Counted from the stretch's first letter, positions 9,925 through 22,163 are shown. The stretch is 64,000 bases of DNA from Tipula vernalis (GCA_958295665.1 OY282560.1:260781368-260845367); one strand, 5' to 3'. Notes: generated by a model from the sequence alone, not told the origin. Made by a program: numbers and translations.

Positions 9925-12290
9925 TCTAGGTTGTTTTTTTAACAATGTATCTAATTATTTTGATTAGATTGTTGTAGCCACCAATATTTTTCTGACGCTG
10001 TGCTAAATCTTACAATCTCATTATAATTTATAAATTTTTCTTCCTCGAAACTTTTTTCGGTTGCTCTTTTTAGAATGTGGTATATTGCCGCTATCCTCCG
10101 TTAAGTACGGCCAACATATTAGTGAGTTGCTAACGTTTGCTGTTCCTCGTTTTATATGGTTTCTTATCAAATATATTATATGTAGATCAATTCGGCTGCA
10201 AAATTATCATACTGCTTCTGGTTTGAAATATATTCTCTGTGACCTATTTTAGCTTTTCGATGTTGCCCCCTACAATGTCGAATGGATTTTTGCTCAAACA
10301 GCCTTAGGCCACAGAAAAAAATAACATATGTTATTTTTTTCTGTCCTTAGGCGTTCCATGTAAGTAGCACTACGATTGAACCATATTGGGCAGCTATATG
10401 TAATAATTGGTCTAATCAAACTTTGGTAGCAAATTCTTTTAACATTACGGCATATTTGTTTTGCATAAACAATCCTTTTGCAGTTCATGAAAGCTTTCCT
10501 AGCTTTTTCAAGTTGAATGTTTAAGTGCGTATGAAGGAAGATAGCAGAATTGGTCGATATTAATCCCTAAATATTTTATTGAAGTTTTCTGCTCCACGTT
10601 TAAACTGTTAATTTTTATGCTGACTTTTGATGCTGCACTGTACATAACAATGTCATCTGCAATCGCTATTGATTGTACGTTATTGCTGTTTAATTTGTCG
10701 TTATTTATCAGCTCCTTTGTGTATAAATTAAATAGTATAGGAGCATTAATAGAACCTTGTTGCAATCCGTTGACTATATTAAATATTTGTATAGAATATT
10801 TAATTCCATTTGTAATTTTACATTTTCTGTTGATAACGTGTCAATTAGTATATGGATCAAATCTGTATCGAACTGCATTTGCTGTAATTTAAATACTAAG
10901 CCATCTTACCATACCGACTCAAATGCTTTCTCCATGTCGATGAATACTGCTCCCGTAGCAATTTTGTTGTTCAGGATGTAACATACATATATCTGATGTC
11001 AGTTTTGTGATACCGTGAACCATAGAGTGTTCATATCTAAAACCGAATTGGTTATCTGGAATGAGCTGGTTATTATTAGCATTACATGCTGTTGAATTTT
11101 ATTATTATTTTATAAATCTTACTAATGTTCCACATCAGACTAATAGGCCTGCAGTTTTTGGGAATTTCTGAATTTTTCTGTTTCTTAAGTAGTGGAATTT
11201 GTTATTTAATAGATGATTTAATATTGAATATAATTCACTAATGATTTTATCGGGTAACTATTTCAACACTATATTAGGTATGCCATCCAGTTCGTATGAT
11301 TTTTTAGAATTTCCTGATCTTAAGTTATCTTTTATTTCTGCAGCCGTGACACAATATTTTTCCGTTTCACTTTCTGTTACTGCGTTCACTCTATTTGTGT
11401 TATTAAAATTACACTTGGTGATCTCGTGTGTCGTTTCATGACTGTGTTTTTGTTTTATTGCGTCAATGCTTTGCTGAATGGTTCTTTCATGTAACAATTT
11501 GCCTAGTGTCGCCTTGGAAATTGTGTGTTTTTGAATATAATGACCCACAATACTCAAATTGTCCTGCGTGTTATAGCTGATATATTTATTGCCTGCTTTT
11601 AATGCTTCGGTTTCCTCAATTTCTAGTAAGTTTAATATTCATATCCCGTTTTGCTCGCAATTATTGTTTGATATTTGGAAACATTTTGTTCCATGGTCTT
11701 ATGGCATTCAGCTTGTATTTCCAATAATCATTGATTTTGTAGCTTTACATTTTATGTTATTAATTCATTTGTTCGTTTGATTTCCGCTTTTAAGATATTA
11801 ATACGTTCATTGCTGCCAGATGCTGTTCGTCTTAAGTGCTTCAAGTGTTTTATTTGTGTAACATTCCATATTGTTTTGTCGTCTGGTTTTCGGTGAGTTC
11901 ACTTTAAATTTTGTTTAATTAGCTCCGTAATGCCAATAATATAATTTTCATTATCTTGGTTATTGATGTTTTTATCCGTTGGTACCAAGATGTTTATGTT
12001 GTAGGATCTCAAATATCTCTTGTATAATTGTTCTAGAGTGGTCTTCCATTTGATCAAGTTCATGTTTATGAAATTTTATCTTGGTTTTGCTATAGTTTCG
12101 ATACCAGCTTCATTAGTTTCCATCGATGTTATTACAATTTCTATAGGTTTGTGATCGCTATCATAAGAATGAGTAGGAATTTTTTCGTATTGATTTGTTT
12201 TGATATTTAAACGCTCGTCAATTATAGCGATGTCCAAGTAACTTAGACAATTTGGCTCTGTAAATGAATTTATTACTTTGCATTTGAATT
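9925..12290 (-). mobile_element. Dead, 5'-truncated non-LTR retrotransposon (Jockey/I superfamily)
   Basis: Read on the minus strand from 12290 down: the C-terminal part of an AP endonuclease (LDIAIIDE, then SDHKPIEI near 12150), the RT N-terminus at 11258-11557 (AEIKDNLRSGNSKKS...DGIPNIVLK), and RT motifs at 10508-10765 (QQGSINAPILFNLY, then AIADDIVMY in place of YADD). The thumb follows at 10294-10488 (SLIRPIITYSCPIW). A degraded tail runs to about 9930 and includes ISRRATEK-like remnants. Stops and frameshifts separate every block, and no zinc knuckle ORF1 is present. Confidence 0.8.
10302..10352. mobile_element. 36 bp palindrome inserted in the LINE with an 8 bp duplication
   Basis: CCTTAGGC at 10302-10309 recurs at 10345-10352. 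Between them lies a palindrome centred on ATAACATATGTTAT, with CAGAAAAAAA/TTTTTTTCTG arms. Reading the LINE frame without the insert restores a plausible RT continuation after MERLR, so the palindrome entered the LINE after it had inserted. Confidence 0.65.
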
Positions 12291-13474
12291 ACATTCATTT
12301 ATATTTTTTTGTGTTCTACTAAACTTAACAACTTTAAAATCGTCCACAGTGACACATTGTTTAGTAGAATGAGTGCTTTACCACTTTGGGTGACAAGTAA
12401 TAAAATTCATTTATTAATATTAAGGAAATGAAAATTTGAACTAAAAAGGAAGAATTTAATCTGTACATATTATGCTATATAGAAGTCGATTGCAAGAGCT
12501 ATTAACATAAGCTGAATCAAATTTTAATTAAAAAATTATTAATTTGTTTTTTTTAAGATCCAACTATATACTACAAACGCTCTGCTGAATTTACTTTTTA
12601 TATGATTGCTTCAAAAAGGCCAATAAGGCAAACCACCTCTTACCCGAATTATGTTTTTTGCCAAGGTACAGAATTTAATTTTATTCATAGTCACGAATAG
12701 TAAATATTAATTATTAAGTCGATAGTTTCCCTGCAAGGAGAATGAACTTTGCGGTTTTAATAGAAACTATTTCCAGAAACTCGAGTATAAATATTTTTAA
12801 TTCAATACATAGTTTGACAAAGAAGAATGGGAATAAACAATTAACCAAAATTTAATCGTAGAGCTGCGGTTAAAAGTTTTTTTATCCTGTACCAAATTAT
12901 AAAAACCTTAAGGAAATAAGAAAACTTTTACAAATTCGACTTGCAAACTATGGAGAAGTTTCTGACTAAATTTGTCAAAGGAAAAATTGACACAAGTGTA
13001 CATATTTTTCAAAAGTGTTATTAAATAAAAAAAATTGAAACGAAATGTTAGGTGTCCCCTAAAATAATTAATAAAATAGAATCAAAGTAACACAAACATT
13101 TAAGTAAAATTACTTATAAATCTCAAATAAAATTAATTGGTAAGGTAATACTTATTGAATCAATTCACAAATATTTTGGCGAGAATGCTGTTCAATTTAT
13201 TTTTTTGGGCCGATATCAGAATTTCTAACTGATTATATCATATGCTTTAAATAGCTTATAGCTTAAGCTTTCAATAAGACAATGTCAAATTTATGGCTAT
13301 TGGGAACATTTTGAATTGACAAGGTTGGAAGTGCATGTGAAGTGATCTCTCGGAAAACTCTAGGATCGGCCCGATAAAAAAAAATTGAATAGCATTTTTT
13401 CTAAAATACTTGTGAATTTAGACAATTTTGCCACTTCAGAGCTTGTCAATTCATACTGTTCCCTACTACCCGTA
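12291..13474. other. AT-rich spacer, nothing recognised
   Basis: Apart from one short inverted repeat (TTCTACTAAAC near 12315 and GTTTAGTAGAA near 12358), I see no structure and no coding sequence. Confidence 0.45.
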
Positions 13475-14870
13475 TATTTTTTTGGAAGGTCGTTCGCAAC
13501 GAGTTAGTATTAGTGGTTGCCTGAGTCGAACTGTTGAACTTAATGTAGGTGTACCTCAAGGTTCCGTTCTGGGGCCCATCTTATTTCTTGTTTATGTCAA
13601 TTCTATTTTTAAACAAAATTTTTTTGGCAAAGTTGTTGCTTATGCGGATGATATGGCATTTGCTTATGATTGCTGCAACTACTCAACGGCTGCTCTCGTA
13701 TTAATACAGATCTTAATATTTTGAGTGAATGGTTTGCTGTTCACAAACTTGTACTTAGTGCAAAGACTAAAGTTGTATTGCTTAATTTAAGCACGAGTAA
13801 TCCGTCGTTTAACCGTGATATTATGTTCCACGACATTATCTGCTCAAAAAAGGGTGCTTGTACCGTTAATTGCATGGTAATTGAATCAGTCAGCTCTATT
13901 AAATACCTAGGATTAAATGTTGATTGTCATTTAGATTGGAAATCTCTTGTAGCTGCTTTGAAGAGTTCCCTGCATTCCAATATCAGGATGTTGTATCTAT
14001 TACGTTCACATTGTCCTTTTGGGTTTTTAAAAAGTTATTATAATGCGTTAATTGATTCGCGTTTACGTTACGGTATCTGCTGTTGGGGTGGAACTTATTA
14101 TGAGACGGTTAAACCACTGATTATCGCTCAGAAACATGCAGTTAGGTTGATGTTCTTTAAAAATAAACGTTTTCACTCGTGGCCATTGTTTGTAACGTGT
14201 TCAATTCTTCCATTGAAGCATCTATACGTATTCAAAGTTATGAAGATTTAATTCGTAATTAGTGGAAGTCGGAATTTAAGTTGTCACTATGATCTGCGCA
14301 GGAACTCTATGTGTTTGAAAGCTATTCCTAAATTTTTTAAAACTCATTTCCTCAATTACTTTTTAGTAACAGCACCTAGAATTTTTAATAATCTTCCTAA
14401 ATTTATCCGTGAATCAACTTCAAAAAAAATATTTGTTGCGTCACTTAAAACCTGGTTATTGCACAACGAATCATTAGATTTCTTGTTTGATTTGAGTCTT
14501 TAAGTATTATATCCTATTTAGTTCTCTCACATTTTTTTGTTTTGTATAATATTCATTATTTTTTATATTACATTCTATAAGTATTTATATTCACTTTTGT
14601 AAAAATTATGTAGATTTATATATTATTTTGTACTGTTTTTTAATCACCCCCAACCATATTTAATTTCTTAACTGAAGGAATGCCTATCACTGGCTTCTTG
14701 TCCAAAAGGCATTTTCTAATTATTTTCAATTAAATTATATTTTTTATTGCTTAGTTCTTATTAAATTTAGAAACTTGTTAACATTATGTAATTTTTTTAT
14801 TATAATGTTATTATATTACGTGTTGTACATCATTAATTGAAATAAATAAATAAATAAAAAAATAAAAAAA
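13475..14870 (+). mobile_element. 5'-truncated CR1/L2-group LINE, 3' half of RT to tail
   Basis: It begins within RT (LEGRSQRVSISG, GVPQGSVLGPILFLVY, then VVAYADDMAF at 13630-13665). A +1/-1 frame change follows at about 13670. The ORF at 13670-14251 carries the thumb (SSIKYLGLNVD, SRLRYGICCWGG). Positions 14309-14503 carry the typical C-terminal NNLPKFIRE...SLKTWLL segment. An AT-rich 3' UTR ends in an AAATAAAT tail at 14838-14870. The same family is at 37858-40590 and 63007-64000. The YADD catalytic residues are kept but the gene is truncated and frameshifted. Confidence 0.85.
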
Positions 14871-16097
14871 TTCAGTTTCCGAAAACTTGAGTATTGAAGT
14901 TCAAAATTAGCCTTAATATCAACAGAGACAGATTGCTGGCCTCTAGTAACTAAAAACCGCGACATAACATCGTTAAATATTATTTCGTTTAAGGTTGGAC
15001 TATATGAAGAAAATATTGCGAAAGCGCAAGCACCAGACTTTTGGCCGCGAGGCACATCAATTTGTCGCTTTGTTTATTCACAAAGACCAGCAAAAAACGG
15101 CAAATTTCCGAATATTCCAGTCAACATCTTACAATAATTCTAATTTAATAAAATAAATTAAATAAAATATGCCGTAGTGTACCTTACGCAGTAATGTACC
15201 ATACGTAGAACTGAAATATGCCAGACTGAAACAAGCCGTTTTGTCTTATTCCGTAATGAAATATACCATAATGACCGAGACTGATTTAAAGTTAAGTTCA
15301 TTAGTTGCGTAAAATACAGCTTTTATGTCACAACAAAGTTCGACATTGCTGCGACAGGATTTTGTTACCTTTTTTAATTAATTATGTTTTATGTAAAATA
15401 TGTTCAATATGTTCGTGTGATCGATATAGAAAACTGGAAATTATTAACTTAACGAAGTTATCTTGCTAAAGAAAGAAAGCAGAAGGAATCCTAGAAAAGA
15501 AAAGAAAGAAAACTAAGCAGAAAAAACCAGAGTACTGATGAAGGACCTAATGCGAAGGGGGCTAAAGATAGAAACTGCGGCAAAAATACTTAAAAAATAA
15601 AAGTGGAAAAAGAGCAAGGGATTGAGAGGACTACAAGGTAAAAATACTCGTCAAACTCAGAAATATTGCAAACAAGAGCCTAGAGGCGCAGGGCGACCCA
15701 GCGTACCTAAATAAATTATGTTGATTCAGTACTGTAGAATTACGTATTTTGCCTCAAAATGTAACTGCAACGGCAATCCACAAATTAAAGAGGATGGGAA
15801 ATAGCTAGACGAACTGCAAAAAATAAACTTCGTTCCATAAAATTTAGGTACTTCGGTAGAAAGAAACGAAACTAAAAACCAATTGGAACCAAATGCGCAA
15901 ATAAAATAAACCAACTAAATACTTACTCATAAATAGAGCAACAGTAAAGTGATTATAAAGATCAGTAACGATAGCCAAGTTCTTGAAAGGAAACTGAGAA
16001 TTATTAACCATTAAACAAATACGGCTAGCGGAATAAAAAGAAGCATAGGAGCTTTAGATATAAGATCAAATTTTCTTAACCGCAAAACCAACGGATA
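14871..16097. other. Spacer with a purine-rich stretch, no gene
   Basis: Nothing coding is recognised. Positions 15460-15700 are rich in A and G on the + strand (runs of GAAAGAAAG type). Imperfect short repeats around TAATGTACCATACG occur near 15180-15260. Confidence 0.4.
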
Positions 16098-16629
16098 AAA
16101 TAACTAGATTTTATATAATAAAACACAATATTTTGGTTTTGTCACTTTCTTTAACGTGATATTTATTTTATTTGAAAATGAAATTACGATCGTTTCGGAT
16201 GTTACTCCTTTGTTGGGAGTGCCTCGAGCCCCAGAACAGATTGCAGGGATAGAAACAAACAAACAACTAAAATTATGCTAAAAACTGCTTTTACTCGTAT
16301 ACCCTATTTTTTGTGCCTACTTGTCTTTTGAACCTTCTTTCCCCCTTATTTTGTTTTTTCTTCGTAAAGGTGTGGTACCGCCCTTCTTTTTTGTATAATA
16401 CCATCTGGGGTGTTTTTATGATAAAAACAAGAGAAGAATTTGTTGTCCATCTGGTGTATGTGGGTGTGTATGTGCAAACTGATATTAATTACGGATTTGC
16501 AATGAGGTCGTAAATTTTGTTGCGGCCAATTTTTTCGTTTAGTAAAAATGGGTTCCTTGTATATGTTGGGTATAAAATGGGGTTCCTTGTATATTTCCAG
16601 TTCTTCTAATCTGTTCATTAGTAACCCTT

Positions 16630-17340
16630 TTCGTATTCTGTGTAATACCTGTGAGTTTGTGTTGATGTCAGTTTAATTATGTTTTTCTGTAGTCAAGTGT
16701 TGTGCATATTTCGAGTCGATTTTTGGTTTTCCGATTTCTTTTATATGTTCTGTAAACCTAACTTTAAAACTTCTGCCAGTTTGTCCAATGTAGAATTTGG
16801 GGCAATAATTACATGTATTCTTATAGATTCCGATGTCTATTGGTGTATTTATGTTACGTTGTTTGAGTCGATTCCCCTTCTTTTAAAAACCTTCGTTATA
16901 TTCTTGTTGATGTTATTATTGTACTCTATAGTGATGTATTTCTCTGTTTGTTCATTTTGCTTGTTTAACATGGTCATCATATTCTGTTGTTTGTTCCAAA
17001 TGTACCTATTGTTCATTTTGTCAATTAAGTCCGTGTTATAACCGTTTTTTATTGCTATGTGTTTTATGATTTTTAGTTCTTCCGTATAGTTCTGATTGTT
17101 CATCGGGATCGTGTTTAGTCTATTTATTAAACAGTTGAACGTTGCTATCTTATGTTGGTATGGGTGGCTAGATGATTTGTTAATGGCGTGATCCGTTTGC
17201 GTGGCTTTTCTGTATATTTTGAATATATGCTTGTTGTTAACGTTTGTTATTGTCAAGTCTAAAAAATTAATGGCTTTGTTCGTCTCTGTTCTAGAGTAAA
17301 TTTTATGTTCGGATTTTTGTTGTTTATGTTTTTGGTGAAG
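16630..17340 (-). pseudogene. Penelope-like RT C-terminus and GIY-YIG endonuclease
   Basis: On the minus strand, 16849-17256 encodes the end of a Penelope-type reverse transcriptase: LTITNVNNKH, YRKATQTDH, SSSHPYQHKIATFNCLINR, NGYNTDLIDKMNNR. After a frameshift near 16855 the GIY-YIG nuclease follows (DIGIYKNTC, CPKFYIGQTGRSFK, RFTEHI) and stops near 16676. RT plus GIY-YIG is the diagnostic order of Penelope-like elements, which copy RNA into DNA at a nicked site. The N-terminal RT with its catalytic aspartates is missing, so the gene is dead. Confidence 0.85.
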
Positions 17341-17398
17341 ATTGCTGAGCTATCTTATTGGCCGCAACAAAATTTACGACCTCATTGTAAATCCGTAA

Positions 17399-17815
17399 TT
17401 TTTTATTTTTTATTTTTTATTTTTTTATATACATATTTTAATTGGGTGCAGAGCGGACTTATTAACGGTCCTAGCTCCTTGTAACTGTCAGAGCTTCTGC
17501 ACCCAATGCGCGATCCTTCAAGTAAAGATTAATAGCTACCTTAAATTTATTCATTTTGTATTCCTCCGGAAATTTGAAGTGTATTAGCGAATTCCACTTT
17601 TTTGATGTTCGATATACAAATTCGCGCTTAATTTCTTCAGTTCGAGGTTTCGGGAGCTTCACCGTAAACCTATGTGCATTGGTTGTTCCTCTTGTTACTC
17701 TTGTTGTTGTAACGAATGGTGGTATTTTCTCCGATAGTTCTGCAGAACATTTACCATGTAAGCATCTGTAGAAGACGCAGAGTTCTGCAACATCTCTGCG
17801 ATGCTGTAAGCTGAA
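17399..17815 (-). pseudogene. LINE 3' end nested in the Penelope right arm
   Basis: The minus strand encodes an RT C-terminus typical of arthropod LINEs: HRRDVAELCVFYRCLHGKCS, TRVTRGTTNAH, KREFVYRTSKKWNSL, FPEEYKMNKFKVAINLYL. It ends in a T-rich (+ strand), A-rich (sense) tail at 17399-17425. It interrupts the Penelope arm exactly between CCGTAATT and AATATCAG, which are adjacent in the intact left arm at 16470-16490, so it inserted later. It is open from 17471 into the arm sequence, forming a chance fusion ORF to 18022. Confidence 0.8.
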
Positions 17816-18452
17816 AATATCAGTTTGCACATACACACCCACACAGATCAGATGGTCAACAAATTCTTCTCTGTTTTTTATCATAAAAACACACCAGATG
17901 GTATATACAAAAAAGAAGGGCGGTACCACTCCTATAAGAAGAAAAAACAAAATAAGGGGGAAAGAAGGTTCAAAAGGCACGTAGGTACAAAAAAAAAACG
18001 GTATAAAACAATTTTTTAGCATAATTTTAGTTAGTGTTTGTTAGAAATTTGATAAAGGAAAGAAAGCGACAAAACCAAAATATTGTGTTAAAGAAAGTCA
18101 CAAAACCAAAATATTGTATTTTATTATATAAAATCTTTTTATTTGTGATATTAGTCCACGAGTAAACAACAAATATGTTAAGATAAAATAACATCCACCC
18201 TGTCAGTTATTTGGAATTGCTAAGAGAGCTAATTGAGTCATTTGAAAAACCACCAAACAATAGAAACCCACGACAGAAAATTGATCTTGCTGCTCCAACT
18301 ATTTTAGATATATTCTAGCAAAAAAGAAAACTTGTTGGGTAAATTTGAGCAAGAATACTTCGAATTAAAGCCAGAAATTCTGAAAACGTTTCAATAAAAT
18401 TGAATAAAACCTTTCAAAAAATACTTGAACAGAAATAATCGAATTTGAATTT

Positions 18453-18559
<107 letters not shown>

Positions 18560-18724
18560 ATAGCTATTTGAAAATTTTGCTTAAAACAGCTTGCAGCTAA
18601 AATTTCTTTCCCAAAATTTTAATTCTGAAGTAAACTGCTATTAAAATAGAAATTACACAATTGAACATTTCCATTCAATACAATTATGTAGGTTTGGAAA
18701 GTTTAGTTTGACTTATCAACTGGT

Positions 18725-19450
18725 GTACTAAGGGTTACACTCACATCTCGTGAATTTTATCAACGTACACACTCTATCTTCAAATAGCATATTAGAAAAA
18801 AGTCACAGGGCTTTAAATCCTGTGAATATGGTAGCCATTGGAAACCTCCATTAAAACGGTCAGGAAAGCGATTCGAGATAACTCTTTTATAAAAAAAATG
18901 CATGTAGTTCAGTATGCGGACGAGTATCATCTTATATAATCCATGCAGCGTTAATTTCATTTTCTCTCATTCCCATTGGTGTTAGAATAAGGCGTTCATC
19001 AAGCAGCTCCAAATAACTTGCTGAAGTAACATTTCCTCGTACAAGAACCATTAAAATTCCTTTAGCCGATAAAGCATGAAAAACAGTTAACTTTTGAGGA
19101 TGTAATCACGATTCATGGAGCTCCTGGCGTTTTCTGCACTTCAATATCTTTGATTTTGTTTGTTCACGTGACCCGAGGTAGAACGTAGAAGTGTGCATCA
19201 TCACTAAACCAGATATCCCTCAAGTTGTAATCTCTTGTAATCATTTGTAAGCTCTTTATACAAGCTCTTGAAATTTTTAGATTTTGTTTATGGATGATAA
19301 TTTAAATTTCGAATGATTTTATTTGTACTTGTGCGAGAAACTTGGGCAACGCTGGAAACTTTTGGAATAGATATCCTTGGATTGTCTTCCATAAGAGAAA
19401 GTATTCGCTCTTGACTTTGATAATATTTTATGGCGTTCTCGTTCTAATAA
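18725..19450 (-). pseudogene. Decayed mariner transposase, D,D41D-like
   Basis: On the minus strand, scattered frames give the helix-turn-helix end (VAQVSRTSTNKIIR near 19350), the first catalytic region DIWFSDDAHFYV near 19210, the second in IIQDDTRPHT near 18925, and the third in YSQDLKPCDFFL near 18800. About 41 residues separate the last two aspartates once the frame change in a T run at 18888 is allowed. Multiple stops and frameshifts make it dead. It resembles the copy at 43969-44849. Confidence 0.75.
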
Positions 19451-20439
19451 TAAAACTCAAACTCCACCAAAAATCAAAAGTTTGTAATTTTAACTTTATT
19501 TAATGTAATTCACTATGTCCATGAAATGCTCACCATTTTTTCATTTCATAATTTAATTTACACAATAAATATATAATAAAGTTTATTAATTTATTATAAT
19601 TACAAAATAGTTTTTGTATTGTACAAATTTATTTATTACTACGAAATCAAAAGGCTTAAAATCTATATTTACGCTACCGCACTGTATCTTTATTATATAC
19701 TGTACCCGTATTACGAATAATAATTTGAATAAAAAACAATTATTATTAAAATGGCTTATGTGCTCTTTTGTATAATATATTTAGGTGATTGCTGATTCGT
19801 CTCTTGGTTGTAAAAAAAAGAATGAAAGAATAAGGTAACGAAAGAGGGTGTAATTGATTAGAATGTGGATGGTACTACATCAATTTTTCGATAATCGGTT
19901 CAATTAATATATTTACAATATGTTGACCAACTGTGAGATGGAGATGGAAATACCAGGAAGGATTAATCCGCTACAATTTTACGTCGACCTCGATGTTGAT
20001 TTTTAACTGTCCCGAATATTTAAAATTTCTAAATATGGCAGATCTACTGGGCGATACTACTTGTTGAAATTATACTTGAAATTCCCACTTTTGCTGTATT
20101 TTATTTGACAAATTACAACAACAATCCCATATATCGAATTCCACTTTGGAGTTCGTCGAATTCCTACTTTTTGACGGCATTGAAAATCCAATTCCAAAAC
20201 ATAGTTTCAGTGTTCAACAATAGAATCGTTACATTTCCTTTTTTTCTAAAGGTTGTCAGTTTTTAAATTATTTCTCATCGAATATTAGACATCTTCGCTG
20301 TGCTTTTTTGTAAGGAAAATAATTTGAACGTTAAAAAGTTTAAAATTACTAAACAAAGTAAATTTATAAATAACTTGGATAATTATTAGCAAACCATTTT
20401 TGTATTTAAATATACCATCATACATATAAAATCCGTAAA
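19451..20439. other. AT-rich spacer, nothing recognised
   Basis: I see no ORF of note. The 5' terminus of the following Harbinger element may lie here but no TIR was identified. Confidence 0.4.
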
Positions 20440-20551
20440 TCCGTAATCAAAATTGATGTGATGGATACAGTTGATAACATATTAATTCAAGTAACCGATA
20501 TATTTTTTGATTATGTTAGCATCATTAACGATAATATCCATTTAAATTTCA

Positions 20552-21437
20552 GAACATTTCAAGCTCATCAGATGAATCCACGTCAACATCTTTTATGTCA
20601 AGCAGTGATGAAGATGAGCAAAACAGGCATCACGGAGTTTCAGATTTTTTTGAAACTGTACAAAAATACACCGACGCGGATGTTAAGCGACATTTTAGAG
20701 TTCCGCGAAAAACGGCAAATATTATGACAGGTATTGTTTATTGTTTTCTTGTTTATTCAATATATCTTATATTTTTAAATTTTTTAGATTTATATAAATT
20801 GTCCGAAGATTGTCCCAGACACAAAAGCGGACGAGCAAATGTCGACAGTGAAAAGGAAATTTACGTGTTCTTATGGTATGTCGCAAATTCGATCACATAC
20901 AGGCAATTAGGAACCCTATTCGACATTTATGATAAAACAGCGTAGTCAATTGTCAATCGCATGTCGTCGTGGATGGTTTCCATAGCGAACCAATTTATAA
21001 AGTGGCCAAGAACACCAGAGAAGGTTTTACAAATTACGTCAGCCTTCGAGGATATGAAAGGCATCTCTGGTGTTCTTGGGGCTATAGGCGGGACCCATAT
21101 TAAAACAAAGGCAGCGTCTGACTAAATCCCTCTATAAAGCAATCGCAAAAAATATAGAAGCATTATAATGCAAGCTGTTATGGATAGTGGAAAGAAGCCC
21201 TTAGACGTTCATTGTGGAGAAACCGTATCTTTTCATGATAGTCGGGTCATGCGTCGATCGCTTTTGAATAAGAAGGCCACCGAAGAATATGAAATGTCGT
21301 TTCCAAATAACACCTTTTTAATTGGCAATAGTACTTACGGTATGAAACCTTGGTTAATCATTCCTTGCAGCAGTGGTAATACACAGGATCGACGCTCCGC
21401 CGTTTTCAATAGTCTTCTTGAGAAAGGACTTTTATAA
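20552..21437 (+). pseudogene. PIF/Harbinger transposase (HARBI1-like), inactivated
   Basis: An acidic/serine N-terminus (SSSDESTSTS, then SSSDEDEQNRHHG) leads into FFETVQKYTDADVKRHFRVPRK. A plausible 57 bp GT-AG intron follows at 20731-20787, then LYKLSEDCPR...ANSITYRQLGTLFDIYDKTA. A stop occurs at 20943. Further on, GVLGAIGGTHIKTKA replaces the normal GAIDGTHI (catalytic D to G) and FLIGNSTYGMKPWL replaces GDSAY (catalytic D to N). The last part, 21168-21437, is open. With two catalytic aspartates lost and several frame breaks, it is a dead copy. The enzyme family cuts at TWA targets together with a Myb-like partner, whose gene lies convergently next door. Confidence 0.85.
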
Positions 21438-21572
21438 ATAATAAACAAACTAATAAAAAATATAATTTATTGTTATTTCAGATTTAAATTTAATATAATT
21501 TGTAATACAAATTTATTGTTCCATAGGTAATCTATTATTGTTTTTATTCCTTCCTCTTGGACATCGCACTAA

Positions 21573-22163
21573 TTAACTTCTTATGCCATTCCCTTTTCTC
21601 AGTGTGCCAATCTCGTTTTTCGGCATGTCTCTTATTCTTTGCCTCTTCCTCGTTCTTTCGTTTGCCTCTTTTAATTCTGCGGCTTCCCTTTGAAAAGCTA
21701 ATTTCCTTTTCAAGAGTTTTTCCTTCTCATTTTCTCGACGCGGTGCCGTTCCTGGATTGCCTGAATTTGACTGAACATCGACAGGGGAATGTGGCATCAG
21801 TGGTTCATCTTCTCTGGGGACCGACACTTCTATCATTGAGTTGAATAGCTCATCATCTTGATTTTGTGTCCTCGGTCTTTGATTTTGTCCCCTCGAGTCT
21901 GTGCTCTCTGGTGCAGCATTTTCAAAGCCGTACATTTCGTCCATAAGATTCAAATATGGTCCGGCTCCAGTTCGATTATTGCTGTCTATTATTGTTTTAT
22001 AGGCAGATTTTAAAACGTTTACTTTATTTTTTATTTCTTCCGGTGCAAAGAGAACTTCCCGAAATAAACGTAAATGTAAAATATTTCCTAAAAATATAAA
22101 GTACATTTGTATATCATTTACTGCATACCGATATAACTTAAGAAGTTTTCGCCAAATGATCAT
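21573..22163 (-). CDS. Harbinger Myb/MADF-like DNA-binding protein (partial)
   Basis: An open 196-residue ORF converging on the transposase pseudogene, with only 136 bp between stop codons. Residues about 35-80 (EEIKNKVNVLKSAYKTIIDS, then GPYLNLMDEMYGF) match the C-terminal half of a MADF/SANT-type domain. A polar linker follows, then a basic, charged helix (residues about 140-196) rich in K, R and E. PIF/Harbinger elements carry such a second gene, which helps transposase enter the nucleus and bind the ends. The first half of the domain is absent from the ORF. A 3' splice site-like TATTTTTAG near 22095 suggests that residues 1-30 are really intron and that an upstream exon was lost or lies beyond 22163. 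Confidence 0.7.
   Translation of the reverse strand: MIIWRKLLKLYRYAVNDIQMYFIFLGNILHLRLFREVLFAPEEIKNKVNVLKSAYKTIIDSNNRTGAGPYLNLMDEMYGFENAAPESTDSRGQNQRPRTQNQDDELFNSMIEVSVPREDEPLMPHSPVDVQSNSGNPGTAPRRENEKEKLLKRKLAFQREAAELKEANERTRKRQRIRDMPKNEIGTLRKGNGIRS

Larger units (their letters stand above)
16098..18145 (-). mobile_element. Penelope-like element with long inverted arms
   Basis: A left arm at about 16098-16530 and a right arm at about 17350-18145 are inverted copies. Both contain ATTTTATATAATAAAA, CACAATATTTTGGTTTTGT (complement on the right), the AAATTATGCTAAAAA segment, and GGAC/GGTACCGCCCTTCTTTTTTG-type sequence. Both end centrally at the inner motif GGCCGCAACAAAATTTACG. The right arm is split by a LINE fragment (17399-17815). 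The left arm holds about 130 bp at 16145-16255 absent from the right. Between the arms lies the minus-strand Penelope RT/GIY-YIG remnant. Inverted terminal copies are a known habit of Penelope-like elements. Confidence 0.75.

Noticed and set aside
17471..18022. A single 183-residue minus-strand protein
   Set aside because: Only the C-terminal two thirds match a LINE RT tail. The N-terminal part is Penelope arm sequence read through by chance at the nested junction.
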